A stretch of DNA of 60,000 bases from Phoronis australis (Eukaryota > Phoronida > Phoronidae), in contig NMRA01000084.1 in NCBI GenBank assembly GCA_002633005.1, positions 896,849 through 956,848 of the forward strand, read 5' to 3'. Within the stretch, counting starts at the first letter, position 1. Every line of letters begins with the position of its first letter. Shown here piece after piece: positions 1-11,600 of this stretch. The position numbers and the translations under genes were made by a program. The notes beneath the pieces were generated by a model. It made no database searches. It was not told the DNA's origin and was given only the letters and a program-made list of their open reading frames with translations.

Positions 1-1254
1 AAGTGAGAAACAGTAGGTCTTTATGAGTAGGGCACCTGAATTGTTTAGGTTTACTCAACCCTTATTCACAAAAATTTGCCGTTTTTACAGTATTTCACAT
101 GTCTAGCAAAATACCTTATCCTCATTCTTGGGGACTTCTGTTTTTTACAAAAATACCATTTTTTTTGTGAGTTGATTTGTCATGGAAACCGAACTAATTC
201 TTAAGAGTGTTTTTGAGGTAACTGGTGAAGTTTTCATTTAAAAAAGGTCATTAATATCGACCAAGGGTTATTTTAGCATGAATGTACCTAAGTTTCTTAA
301 AAATGAAATTATGTTTTAAAAATGGTGTTAATGCAATAATAGTAATGGCACATAACCCTTAATCTTTTTTCTTTCAGAAAATAGTATACACTTTTACTAG
401 TTGACATTGCTTGGTTTTTGATATATGAGTTAGAATGGAGGCCACTAAATAAGGTTTGAGACGTCCCACAAGCTTACTTTACTGTACACGGTTTTACTTG
501 GCTACAGCCAAGTTCGGTTTTCACGGGAGGCTTAGCGTAGTTCAGTTGTAGTTGGTGAAATTTTTGTTGTCTCAAGCCTAAGTCATCTGTGTTAGGATTT
601 CACAATTACATGAAGAAAAACGTTGTGTTATGATTTCACAGTTACGTGAAGAAAAGCATTGTCAAATTGTGTGTTATGACTTCACAATATGAGGAAATCC
701 TTATTGTATTGCCAGCCTATGGTAGCTTTTCCAAGCTGATTTAGTTTTAGTTTACAAAGCCTTCTGAACTATGAATACAATGCATTGTTATCTAGATCTT
801 GTATTTCCTGCTTTCACAACTCCCAGGTATACATGTGTGCCTTTTGCTGTTGTCTCTTGTAAGCTGTTCCTCCTTTTAACATAACATCCACAGCTGCTAT
901 CTCCTAGATCTCTAGCAACATCTAGTATGATCAGATCTATGGTAAAAATTTCTCCAGTTTGGGACTGTCTCTAAATTTTGGTACACCAAAATTTAAGCCA
1001 AAATTGAATTTTCTTGATTCTGGTGCTGATCATATTTCTCAAATATTGGACGCTGTGTTTTATATCAGCAGAGTCCGATGATACGTAGACTTGTTAGTTC
1101 CTAAAATTGTCGAAAATAGCTGCATTTTCATGCTTGTATATATTGTATAACACTGAGGTGAATGATTGTTGAAAACTGTTGATCTTAATTTTTTGATTTG
1201 GGATGGCCAATATTGCCTGTTTCTAAAATTTAGTGCACTCTGGTAAATAGTATC

Positions 1255-1460
1255 TGTTCAGTTTGGTACACAATATGGTGGACAGGTGAATTTTCATGTC
1301 AAATTTCGCAAAAAAATCCTTTCAGGAATATCTGCTGTGCTCTTAGCTTGGTTCGTATATTTAACACATAACAGGTGATTTTTTAGCATTTGCAACAGTG
1401 TGGTCAGCCTCTGAAAAATAGAAATGTGGCAATTTTAGCAATTATTTTTGTTCCAAAATG
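1255..1460 (+). repeat. dispersed repeat family B, left copy
   Basis: Counterpart of the repeat at 25360-25565, same orientation and about 200 bp. Confidence 0.6.
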
Positions 1461-2873
1461 AAGAAATTTTGCTGTAAGCTCTGACCTTGAGCAGAATACC
1501 TGTTTCCTTGTCCAAAATTGTGGTAGTCTGCTTCCTCAGTGTTCTGTTAGGCTGGTTACGTTGTTAATATAAAGTATTGAACTTGTGCAATAAATCCTGG
1601 TATTTTTACTGACAAGGCTAAACTCTTCCTTGCTTTTTTATGTCGGTTGTTTAATTCCCATAGTCTGGTGTTTAATTTTGTCCTTTCAAACATCAAATGT
1701 TTTCAAAATGGTACATACTGCATGTGATACCGCAGTCACATGCATGACATTTTGGACAGGAGAGTGTCCGTCACCCTTGTGATTTTTTCTCAGGAATAAG
1801 TTTTCCTGCCGTAGGTAGGTTTGGTCAATTGTTAGTAAGCATTTTGCGAGATAAGAGGGATGGTGAATTTTTGTCCTACTCCTGTTGGCGTCATGATGCT
1901 AACCTGTTAAGTACTACACTTTAGGAATTCAAGTTGTTTTTCAAACTCTTTTCCACCTTCAGCAGTATAGACCTTGTGCAAGGTTATGCAACTAGGTGGG
2001 AGATTATGTCTGACTTTTCTAATCAATCTAAGTTTGGAAGCCTGCAAGTGACTTATTTTCCTTTAAATCGTGAATCCATAAAGTGGTGTTCGCCGGTGTG
2101 GAATGGAACAATCTATCTTTTTATGTGAGCGCTTTTTTGAGATATGCTCAGTAATAGTGAGTCAGGTCCTTTCTTTCCTAGTGTTATTTTGCTCATCCAT
2201 CACAATTGTGGTCAACTGATTTAAATCCTTACCTTGTTCTTTCTTCGATCCACAATTGTTACTAGAATCTTTGAATGTCTGATCCTTTAAACTGTGCTGT
2301 TTCAGTTCAGTCCATCTCGATTAATTAAAATGTCTTTCCTTTGCTAAGTTTTACTTGCCAATCCAGGTCCTTGAAAACTTGAATTTTGCTTGGACAAGGA
2401 TTGATTACAGTGTAACCACTGTTATCTCAACATAATTACCTTACATGTTTACTTATAATCCATACATATTGCTAACACATGTTATTGTGATGTTGGTGTT
2501 TGACTGCCACTCAATGTTTGCTTTGGCCTCTAAGTCTGGTCATAGGGTACTACAACTTGATTCTCCAGAAACAGGCCCCAAATTTCTTTTCTAGTGGATG
2601 CAGTAACTTCAAAAACTGTCAAACACATGTATTGGGCTCATGCTCATGTTGAAGGTTTTTTAATGCTAGTGTTTTCAGCGGTGTCCCGGTCCTTTTCTTA
2701 ATTCTCGTTGCGTACCGTATGGTCCAATGAAGCCGACCAGGAGGTGTGAAATAATGTCCTTTAACTTCCATTTTCTTCACCATCATGGTATTTTCCCCTA
2801 AAGGTGGACTGATTTCTTAATAGACCTCGTCTGTTAGTAATCAAACTAAAAAAATGAAAGCGCTCTGAGGAGC

Positions 2874-3228
2874 GAAACTTGGCGAAATTAACCAAAAAAA
2901 ACACGTTCGAGAGGACGAAAAAAGACGACGACAGAGATGATGACGAAGATGACAGCTATGACGACGATGGTGGCGATGATGGACAACCCTAGTTATGATA
3001 TCATTCATATAACGAACGTAGAGGTCAGAAATCACTAAGAAAAAGGCTACAGTCTTGTGCGACACTTGGCGAAATTAACGGAAAAGACAACGACGGAGAT
3101 GATGATGAAGAAGATGATGACGATGATGACGAATATGATGATGGTGGTGGCGATGATGAACAACATCACAACATTCATATGATGAACTTAGATGTCATAA
3201 ATCAATAAGAAATAGGCTACAGTCTAGT
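2874..3228. repeat. tandem duplication with GAY-triplet tracts
   Basis: Two adjacent copies (about 2874-3060 and 3061-3228) each begin near 'acttggcgaaattaac', run into a GAC/GAT-rich tract that would read as poly-Asp/Glu, and end with a shared stretch containing 'aggctacagtct'. The triplet tract is longer in the second copy. Stop codons follow each acidic run, so this looks like a repeat with microsatellite expansion rather than a gene. Confidence 0.6.
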
Positions 3229-4079
3229 TCAATAGAAGATAAACCAACATCAATGCAGCAAGAGCGCTCAACAAAGGAACAGCGTTATCAGAAAATCTAA
3301 AATAACTCGAAAAGTAGACGTTCTAGCGAAAAATGGAAAACATCTTCTGAAAGCCCGTTCAAAATTCTATATAAACTGATGGTATCGTCTAATTCCGTAA
3401 ATTTTTCGAAAAAAATGAAATTTTGGGTTTTTTTTAAGAAATTCAAAGTCTAATAACTCGAAAACGGTAAGTCTGAGAAAAAAATTGTTACAGGTCATTT
3501 GAAAGATTATACTTCAAAGAATCTACATGCAAAAAATCACGTCTTTTTCTCTTCCCGTTTAAAATCGCGCTCCAGACGACTGAAAATGGGTCAACATGCG
3601 CCATATCCGCCATCTTGAAAGCAACTTCCGGTTTTTTGGTTTTGTATAATAGCATGTTACAAGAAACTAATACCTGTAAAAATTCGAAGGAATTGGTCTC
3701 ATAATGCGCCCTCTAGAGGAGAAAACGTTTTTAAGCCAAAATCGAGGTGCGCATGCGCGATCGCCGATATTTCCGCCATCTTTAACCGGAAGTAAACAAT
3801 TTCCGGCATATACGTAATGCACATCCGGGCCATTCATTGTGCTGATTTTCAGCTTTGTACGTAAAAAATTGTAGCCTCCAGAAGCCTTTGAATCTTAAAA
3901 TGAAAACAAAATGGCCGCCACAGCCGCCATCTTGGATCCGATTTTGACGAAAAACAATAGGCTTCCAGTACTTCCGGAAGTACGTGTTATGTGTAAATTT
4001 CGTGATGATCGGACGAAAATTGCGACCTGTATCGTGCGAACAAACAAAAAAAAAAACAAACTTAGTGGAAGAGCAACAT

Positions 4080-4105
4080 ACTTGGCGAAATTTATTTCGC
4101 CAAGT
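4080..4105. repeat. 12-bp-arm palindrome, copy 1
   Basis: Perfect inverted repeat: arm 'acttggcgaaat', 2-base loop, arm 'atttcgccaagt'. It is followed by a long A tract. Confidence 0.85.
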
Positions 4106-4147
4106 AAAAAAAAAAAAAAAAAAACAAACTTAGTGTCAGAGCAGTAT

Positions 4148-4173
4148 ACTTGGCGAAATTTATTTCGCCAAGT
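4148..4173. repeat. 12-bp-arm palindrome, copy 2
   Basis: Identical to the palindrome at 4080-4105, 68 bases downstream. The two copies share flanking 'caaacttagtg' sequence, so the hairpin plus flank is tandemly duplicated. Confidence 0.85.
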
Positions 4174-5559
4174 AAAAACGCTGTTGCTCTGTGGAATATC
4201 TCTGTCAAGTGCAAAATTGACACATTGCTGGAAAAAGCGCTTACAATTGGCTTTTGGCAATGTTTATGCATTGCGAGCTACAGCGTTCATTCGCAGTCAG
4301 AGAATTGTGCTGAGTTATGCAAAGTTTCGGTTCCCTAGCTCAAGTGGAAAAAATATTAATTAGTAAAAGTTTGTGGCCTGCTTGGAGAGAATCACTCTGT
4401 TGTTCATCCATACTCTAGTGTTCAAGTCAAAACAGTTGCATGTGATTAAAACCAGATTTTCTGTGCAATCTGTTTTGGATTTATTCCAAGGTCATAGTTT
4501 AACAGGTTCCTTCCTCTGTGATACATGGAATTTATTACATTAGATAAGCCAGCAATATGACTGTTGTGTTTACAGCTCTGCAGGGTGAGACTCATCTGTC
4601 CAAAGGGTGCCCTTGTGGCTTGAGTGCTGTTTGAAGGACGCAGTGCGCAAGGATACAAAATGTCTAAAAACTGTGAGTACATTAAACTTGCCAATGCTAC
4701 ATAATCTCAGGCGTATGTCTGCATTCATTTGGTGAAAATCCTGCTATGTGGTTCCATGATAGTTGATAGAATTGCTCACTACTTTGTCGCGAAATCGCAA
4801 TATTAAACCAAATTCTATTTGGTAATAAATACCACCCTATCAGTGTTGAGCATGAAGTTAAGTTTGAGCTATCCTCAAAGCTTATTTAACACCACATTGG
4901 ATCCTAGACTGGATAAATTTTACCATAAATCCTAGAATAAATATAAGACCATGGTGTTAAATACATTTAAAACCTTATGTGTCATGTAAATCATGAAAGC
5001 AATCCCTTGACTTTAAGTTGGCTGCTATTTAGTTAGAGCCTGGTGGCTATAGCTATGATTTTTCTTTGTCGTTAGCCGTCTTGGTAAAGAAGAGATGGTT
5101 TCCACAAAAACTCAGAAAAAACACAGCTGAGGGTCTTGAAGACAGTAACTAGTCAAGTCTTAAAAATGTGCGCATATCCTGACACTTGTGTTACCATGTC
5201 TGTAACCACAAGGGCACTGAGTGCACTCCACCAGGAAGCCCTCCTCCTTGGGGTTGAGGGGGATTCTCTGGCCACACTCGGCTTTTGTTTGGAAAATGAG
5301 AATTTGTAAAGAATGTCCCATGACTATGTGTATTGGTGCTGACTGTTCTTAGCTGTCAGTTTGCTTAATTTGTAAAACAGTTGTTTTCCACCCCAAATTT
5401 TACACAGTCTGCTCACTGGCAGTAAACATTCCCAAGAATCTACTGAACTTACAAATAATTACAATTGCCGGAACTTAAATGATTGTGCCTTGTATGACTA
5501 CCAGTAATGGGATTCCATGCATCTGTGAGTTAAGACTCCTGGTCACAACTGTTTTCCAG

Positions 5560-5624
5560 TAAACAAATCCTGGGTGCACCCGGCTGATACTTTACTGAAG
5601 GGACACATTGTTTATACTGTCAAG
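5560..5624 (+). CDS. GULP1: GULP1 exon a (N-terminal part of PTB)
   Basis: Acceptor 'ttttccag', donor 'gtaagt'. Encodes '[18 protein letters not shown]...' up to the strand before the FLG motif. It enters with two bases of a split codon, so an upstream coding exon must exist. Confidence 0.85.
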
Positions 5625-8600
5625 GTAAGTTGAACTGTTATAGTTTTCATCATTTTAGTGATGACAAGCCGATGTGCAATGGTCCTAGATCCGTGACATA
5701 AGCATGACTGGTATGCTACGCCGGGCCATCTGCCTACTTTTTATTGTCATGTCTTTCCGCAAAAAATAGTTATCTACTCAATTGGCAGTTGCTTAATTAT
5801 GTTGATTTGTTGTTAAACACTTCACTGCTACTGTAGCAGTTCAATTCTTCTTAAATTGTTGGGCATTGAATTTATGACTGACTAAATAGAAAAATAATGT
5901 CACCAATTAGGATACAAAATATCTGATGGTAAGTTTTGTTTTCTTGTTTTTACATGAATTAGAAAATTGATTCGTTACCATTGTCAAGTTCTACTGCATA
6001 GCTAGCTGTCGTCGGACAATTTTTTAAAAAGTTGTAGACATTCACCACTTTTTTATTCGAATTGGTGAAATTTTACCAGATTACTTAATATGATTTCTAA
6101 TCGTGTTCTGTTCAAAGACTAGAATAGGCGAGGAATGCTGTTTTCGAGTTCACTCACGTTTGGGAGTTTATGCTTCATCAAAGTCATTGACTTCCAGGAA
6201 GTTGAGGTTTCTTGGCAGATGTTGTCACCAGTCTTCCAGAGTATTTTTATCTGGTAATATGGCAGTGTCTCATTCCTTGTGATGTGCCCCAAACGTGGAT
6301 CAAATATCGGAGTTGCTTGTTTATTCCAGTTCCTGGGCCACGTCCAAGTGCAGGTGCCCAAAGGTACAGATGTGGTCAAGGAGGCTATACGCAAAATGAA
6401 GGTACAAGACCACATTTTGGATAACCTGCTTTTGCGTAATGAAGCATTGTGGCTTTGAGCAAAAATTGTGTCTAAAAATGAGCGCCTTTAGTTCTTATAG
6501 TTGTTTTCAGGTTTGCATGTTATTTTTTAGGTTTTTTTGTCCTAGTTCCATAATATAAAAATATTCGTAGTTGTAAAAAGCATGAAAAAATATTCAGAAA
6601 TTCGGACCGATTTTAAGATTTCGTTTTCCTTTAATGAAAATTATCCATTACTGTATGTGGGCTTATTTAGCTCATGCTCGTCTGTGTGAAGCTATGGCTA
6701 CATTGGGAATAGTGCACATTGGCCTTTACGTGAAACACTAAAGAGCAAAAGCAAGGAGCATGCGATCAGGTGAAGCTTGACGCATGTCTCACAAAATGAT
6801 TGACATGGACTCAGTTGAACATCAAGGTTGTGTAGGGCCTTATCTACAAATTTGTGTAGTACAAAATATCTACAAAACCGTATATTATGTATTTTCTGAA
6901 AGTAGAAAGCCCGAAGAATTTGATTTTTTAAAACTTTTTTCCAGAGTGTGCCAATAATTGGATCCCAAAATCATGTGTTTTCAGTAAAATTTAGCAAAAA
7001 AGGAAACATTGATAGCAAAATAACGGTGATGCCAATGTTCAAGATGAAATCCCAAGAACAGTTTTCTAATTTGTCATTTTGTTTTATGCAACTTTTGAGT
7101 TTATTTGACAGCTCCTCATGCAGAAGTCCTTAACAGTGTTTTGGAGAACAGTGAATAAACCATTATAAGTTCTTATCGGGAAATTTCACTTGAATCCCAT
7201 CGGCCTTTTCTGAGATAAGTTGTTCTGAAATTTACCAAATCTGAACATTTTTCTAGGGTCCTACATAACTTTCACTATTTATGAAATAAAAATACTTATT
7301 GGAAAAAAGTATCGTCAGAAAACCTACAGTTTAAGGCACGTATATAATTATACAAAAGATCGCTGCTTGCACTTGTAAGAGAAGCTTAGGTATATGTGCC
7401 CATAGGCTAAAAAGCGCATTGTTTCAGGTATAGGCAGGTGGTACTAAATACATGCGTATACAGTAAAGCTAGATGTATCATGCATTGAATTGTTGAATGA
7501 TCTTACTGTGTGGCGTTCAAGATATCATCAGTTGTGCCTTTGTTATTTTGCCCTGTAGTTCAACAAGCAGATAAAGAGGGCAGAAGGTCAGAAACCATCC
7601 AAAGTTGAATTAACCATATCAGCTGATGGGATCACAATCCAAGATCTCAAGACAAAGGTACAGGTCACAGAATACTGAGAAACTATGTCCTCTACTTGTC
7701 AACAAGGAAGATGATTTTCATACATAGCAGCTGTGAATCCAGGGTTTTATCCAGGGTGTCCAGGAAGGGTCAAGCCAAGGGTCATCTGGAACAGTGGGCA
7801 CAAATTGTTCCTCGGTGGTGTTTCATATCTGCAAAGGCTCAGACATCAGTTATTAGCAGACTGTTAAACATCACTCTGGCAGACTTCAACTAATTGTACT
7901 CTACACCATTCACAATCCGTAGTCTGCCACCTGATTAACTTGTATTTAAGCCTATCGTCACAGGAGTATCCGGGTGCATTCGACAGCATTTCCGATTTTG
8001 AGTCACATGACTTGCTGTAATGATTGAATTTCACACATGCACAGATGTGAAACACTTGCGAGGGGTAATTTGAGGTGTTCTAGATGAGTTAGGGGATGCT
8101 TTGAATTTCTCTATCACAGAAACGTGAAAGTATCATGAAGGAGGCCCATACACCCTGGCCCTCCTTCTGGATCAGCTCCTGCATAATGACAAGGTTGAAC
8201 TTCCTTTTTCCCATAATGCACATTGATGGGACTAAATTGCAGTTTTGAAGCCATCCAATCTAGCACACAGCATTACAGGAGCACTGTGACTTCCCCAAGA
8301 TAAACAACTGCCCCCTTTGACCTACACCGTTGTCTTCATTACTCAAGTCAATTCTTATCTCAGTAAGGAACTAATGAGACATTGTGGTTAATAAAGGATC
8401 TACCCCTGTCCATTCAACACCAATCATTTTGGACTTGGAAATCTATGATAAATACAGACAGGAATTAGTGTTCTATTGCTGCAATCGATAAAGTTAGTCT
8501 AACTGCATAAACCATTTGATTCACTTTAGATAAGCAGAACATCTGTATCTTTTGGTTTCAGCACTACTAGCGCCATCGAGTGCTAGTCATGATTATCTTA

Positions 8601-11600
8601 TCAGTCTAGCTGTGCAAAGGTAGTATGCTTGCAGTCTGTTATCGTTTATTGTCCGTATGCGATGCAGTCCTATCTGAAGTGCCAAATAGGAATTGTGTTA
8701 AGACAGTATTTTATCAGTGTAAAAAACTGGAGCATTGTTTACTTACTCACTCCATGCAGACATGTGTAAGTCATTCCTCCGTTTGATTCTAGTTTCAATG
8801 ATTGATAAAAAGAGCCAGGCAAGGCTACTCATGTGTGCCAGTATGTGAGAATATGTTGGTTACACTTTATTCAACTAAAATTATGCAGGTGCATATTTGC
8901 CCAATAAAGCGAAATTTTGGGACGGAGGTCTTAAATGGGTGTGAATTTTTTTTAGCAAAAACCTCATCTGTAGGATTGCATTGTGGGTTATAAGTCCCTA
9001 CAATTATAAGTTAAATGCTTTCTACTCTTCTCGCCTAACACAGCTAAGAATGCCCTGCAGACTAAACATTCTGGATGTGATCATGTTACCCACATTATTG
9101 TCGTCATTAGTCACCAGAGGTCACTACTATTCTTTCAGGAGATCCAACACCAGTATGCCCTCCACCGTATATCCTATTGTGCCGATGACAAGTCAGACAA
9201 GAAGATGCTGACCTTCATAGCTAAAGACGCCACCACAGACACCCACTCCTGTTTTGTGCTTTCCAGTGATAAATGTGTAAGTAGATTATAATTAACAAGA
9301 ATAGCAACATCCTGCTTGCCCTCTGGTGTCATGTTCAGGATGTTTTCAATTAATCGTGTTCATAGTGTCCAGTTTCAACGTGTACAAACAGCACAATATG
9401 GAGGATGGGTGGAAAATTGTTTATGTCTTTTTTCCCTAAAAGAGAAATAGCACTAGATAACTGTTTAGCACATTTTTAATTTCCATACCAAAGGTACCAA
9501 TAGACAATGTTAGAAGCCTTTGATAAAATAAAGAGAAGCCAAAAAATGCACTTGTTTGTCTCCGAAATTGCTGAGATTATTCTGTAATTTCATCATCTGG
9601 CTGTTCACTAATTGAACTTGTTTTGAAGTGTTGATAACCTCCGTGCACCATTTTGCCCACAGGCTGAAGAGATCACACTGACCATTGGTCAAGCGTTTGA
9701 CCTGGCCTACAGAAGGTTCCTTGACACTTCTGGTAAAGACTTTGATCAGAAAAAACAGTGCCTCATGCTTCAGAAAAAGGTCAGTGAAAGGTCACTCACT
9801 CTTTTGAATTTTGACTAGGACTGCCTGGTAGGTGACTTGCGAGAAAAATATTAGTTTTCATAATCTTCTCAGTTATGTTTGTGATCAATAAGTATTTCTG
9901 CATGGCATTCTCCATTTTTCATTAGTGGTACCAAGAAGAGCAAGTGTTAGATAATTATTTTTTGGGACATATTTAAAGCCTCATTCAGCATTCTTTTTTG
10001 TTCGAGTTTTGAAGAATAAGAACCCTTTGTTTTGGCGTCACCTGGTTGCCATCCATTTGTCTGACAGAATATTTTTGTAAACTACTGTAACCTTTTGTAT
10101 TATTTCTGTAAAATCTCATCTATCTTATCACATTTTAAGTCTTTTTTCATAAAAGAAAAATTGCACAGAATTTTAATTGCTTAAATATTTTTGGGTTTCG
10201 TACATTGGCTGCCATACAACATTTTGAAAAATTTCGGGCTTTAACATAGTGATGGAAACCTTTGAAAACAGCAGACAATCTTTTTGTCCGAAACTGGTAC
10301 TGGCTAGCTGTCAGTTTTCTGACACATGTATGCTTGAGTGCATTAATGTTACTATGAATATTCAATTAGGTTCAAGAACTTACTGAAGAAAATGAAATGC
10401 TCAAACGAAGAATCAATGACCTTGAACAGTTGAAAGACAGGGACAGTGTGAACCACTACAAACAACAGAACAGTGTGAGTTTCTACGTGCAGTACGTGAT
10501 GGTCATTCTAGGACCCATCACCACGTCCACACCCCCCNCTAACATTAGTTCTGAGCACAGCTTTGCACACTGCTTGTGGCAGACTGCCTGTCAGGCCCTG
10601 AGGTTTCAAAGTTTTTAGAATTGGACTAACCTAAGTAGTAGGGGTGGCAGGTTGTGAGCTCAGGACTCCCATGAATGACTTTTGTTCAATACTAGATGTG
10701 AGCATCCCCATACTTGTTGTAGACTACTCCAGATTCAGTTCTGCACATGAAGGCTGTAAACACTGGAAGGGCATGACTGAAGTGCGGATTATCAGAGTCA
10801 ATTAAACCTTCTGAAATTGAGGTTATTGTGAGTTAAATGTGATTCTAACCTCGAGTGAAAATTTTGAGTATGAGGGAAATTTCACGATTTTAAAACTTTT
10901 TTTCTGAGGGGCATCGAAGACCTTGTATTTTGGTGGATGCCATGAGTTTTTACCCATCTTGGCTTGATTAAGTGCCCAAACTCCAATAAGTGGTGGTCTC
11001 CAATTAGTGTCGAGAAGGGGGAGGGGGTAAAAGTTCAGTTCAAAATTGCAACCCAGTCCTAAATAAGCAGCGGAGTTGTGGCGGCATGCAGCAGCTCGAT
11101 AGCTTTCAGCATACGCTGGTAAGGACTGTTAAGTAGATAAGTGTCCTATTACCACTTAATGTGCTTAGTGTTGCAGGTAACTAGAAACATTTCGGGCTTG
11201 GCTATTCAAAACCATAGGGAGCAATAAAACAATTATCTTCCTAGCCGGGACCATGAACCCTTTGTTAAGCTGTGTTACTTAGTATGCACAGACCAATTGG
11301 GACAGTTGTAAGCAGGGTTCACAAAGAACTACTTTCACTGTCCTTGTACATCAATTTTAAAAGGCCGATATGTGCAAGTGATGCCGATGATTTACCACCA
11401 TCTGTAAAATTCTTTTCCACTATGCAGGCTAGCCCAGAATGAGTACTTTAGCTCGAAGTTCATGAAATCTACCGACGTGTTTGGGATATCAATACCAAAT
11501 GTTTATGGTCTTTTGGCTAATTGCTTAATAAGTTTTGGGTCTTATATAAATGCTGTAGGTATTACATTTGCCCAGGCACTTAATCAGTCCAAGATGGTAC

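Larger units (their letters stand above)
3060..4173. mobile_element. degenerate element with CTTGGCGAAAT hairpin ends
   Basis: The segment starts near an 'acttggcgaaatt' motif and ends in two hairpins carrying the same motif. The interior has no long open frame but contains many CG-containing blocks ('gccgccatctt', 'gatcggacgaaaattgcg') typical of dispersed interspersed repeats. The terminal motif is inverted between the two ends, as expected for a non-autonomous DNA element. No target duplication was identified, so the boundaries are approximate. Confidence 0.4.
1..5559. other. no recognised exon; probably GULP1 intron 1 or upstream sequence
   Basis: I recognise no conserved coding exon in this AT/T-rich stretch. 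It lies just 5' of the first GULP1-type exon seen, and the missing start codon of that gene must be here or left of the window. It contains the GAY-rich duplication and hairpin repeat at about 2.86-4.17 kb, a repeat at about 1.26-1.46 kb shared with 25.4 kb, and a short GC-rich coding-like patch near 5.17-5.28 kb (see findings). Confidence 0.5.

Noticed and set aside
2920-3170. acidic (nucleolin-like) coding exon
   Set aside because: The Asp/Glu run comes from a GAY microsatellite and is followed by stop codons in both copies.
3895-4363. overlapping 121- and 150-residue frames on both strands
   Set aside because: They lie within the hairpin repeat and poly-A tracts and read low-complexity Lys/Phe runs.
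10538-10538. fourth single N as another duplication junction
   Set aside because: No duplicated flank is visible around it; it sits in a C run and is probably an ambiguous base.
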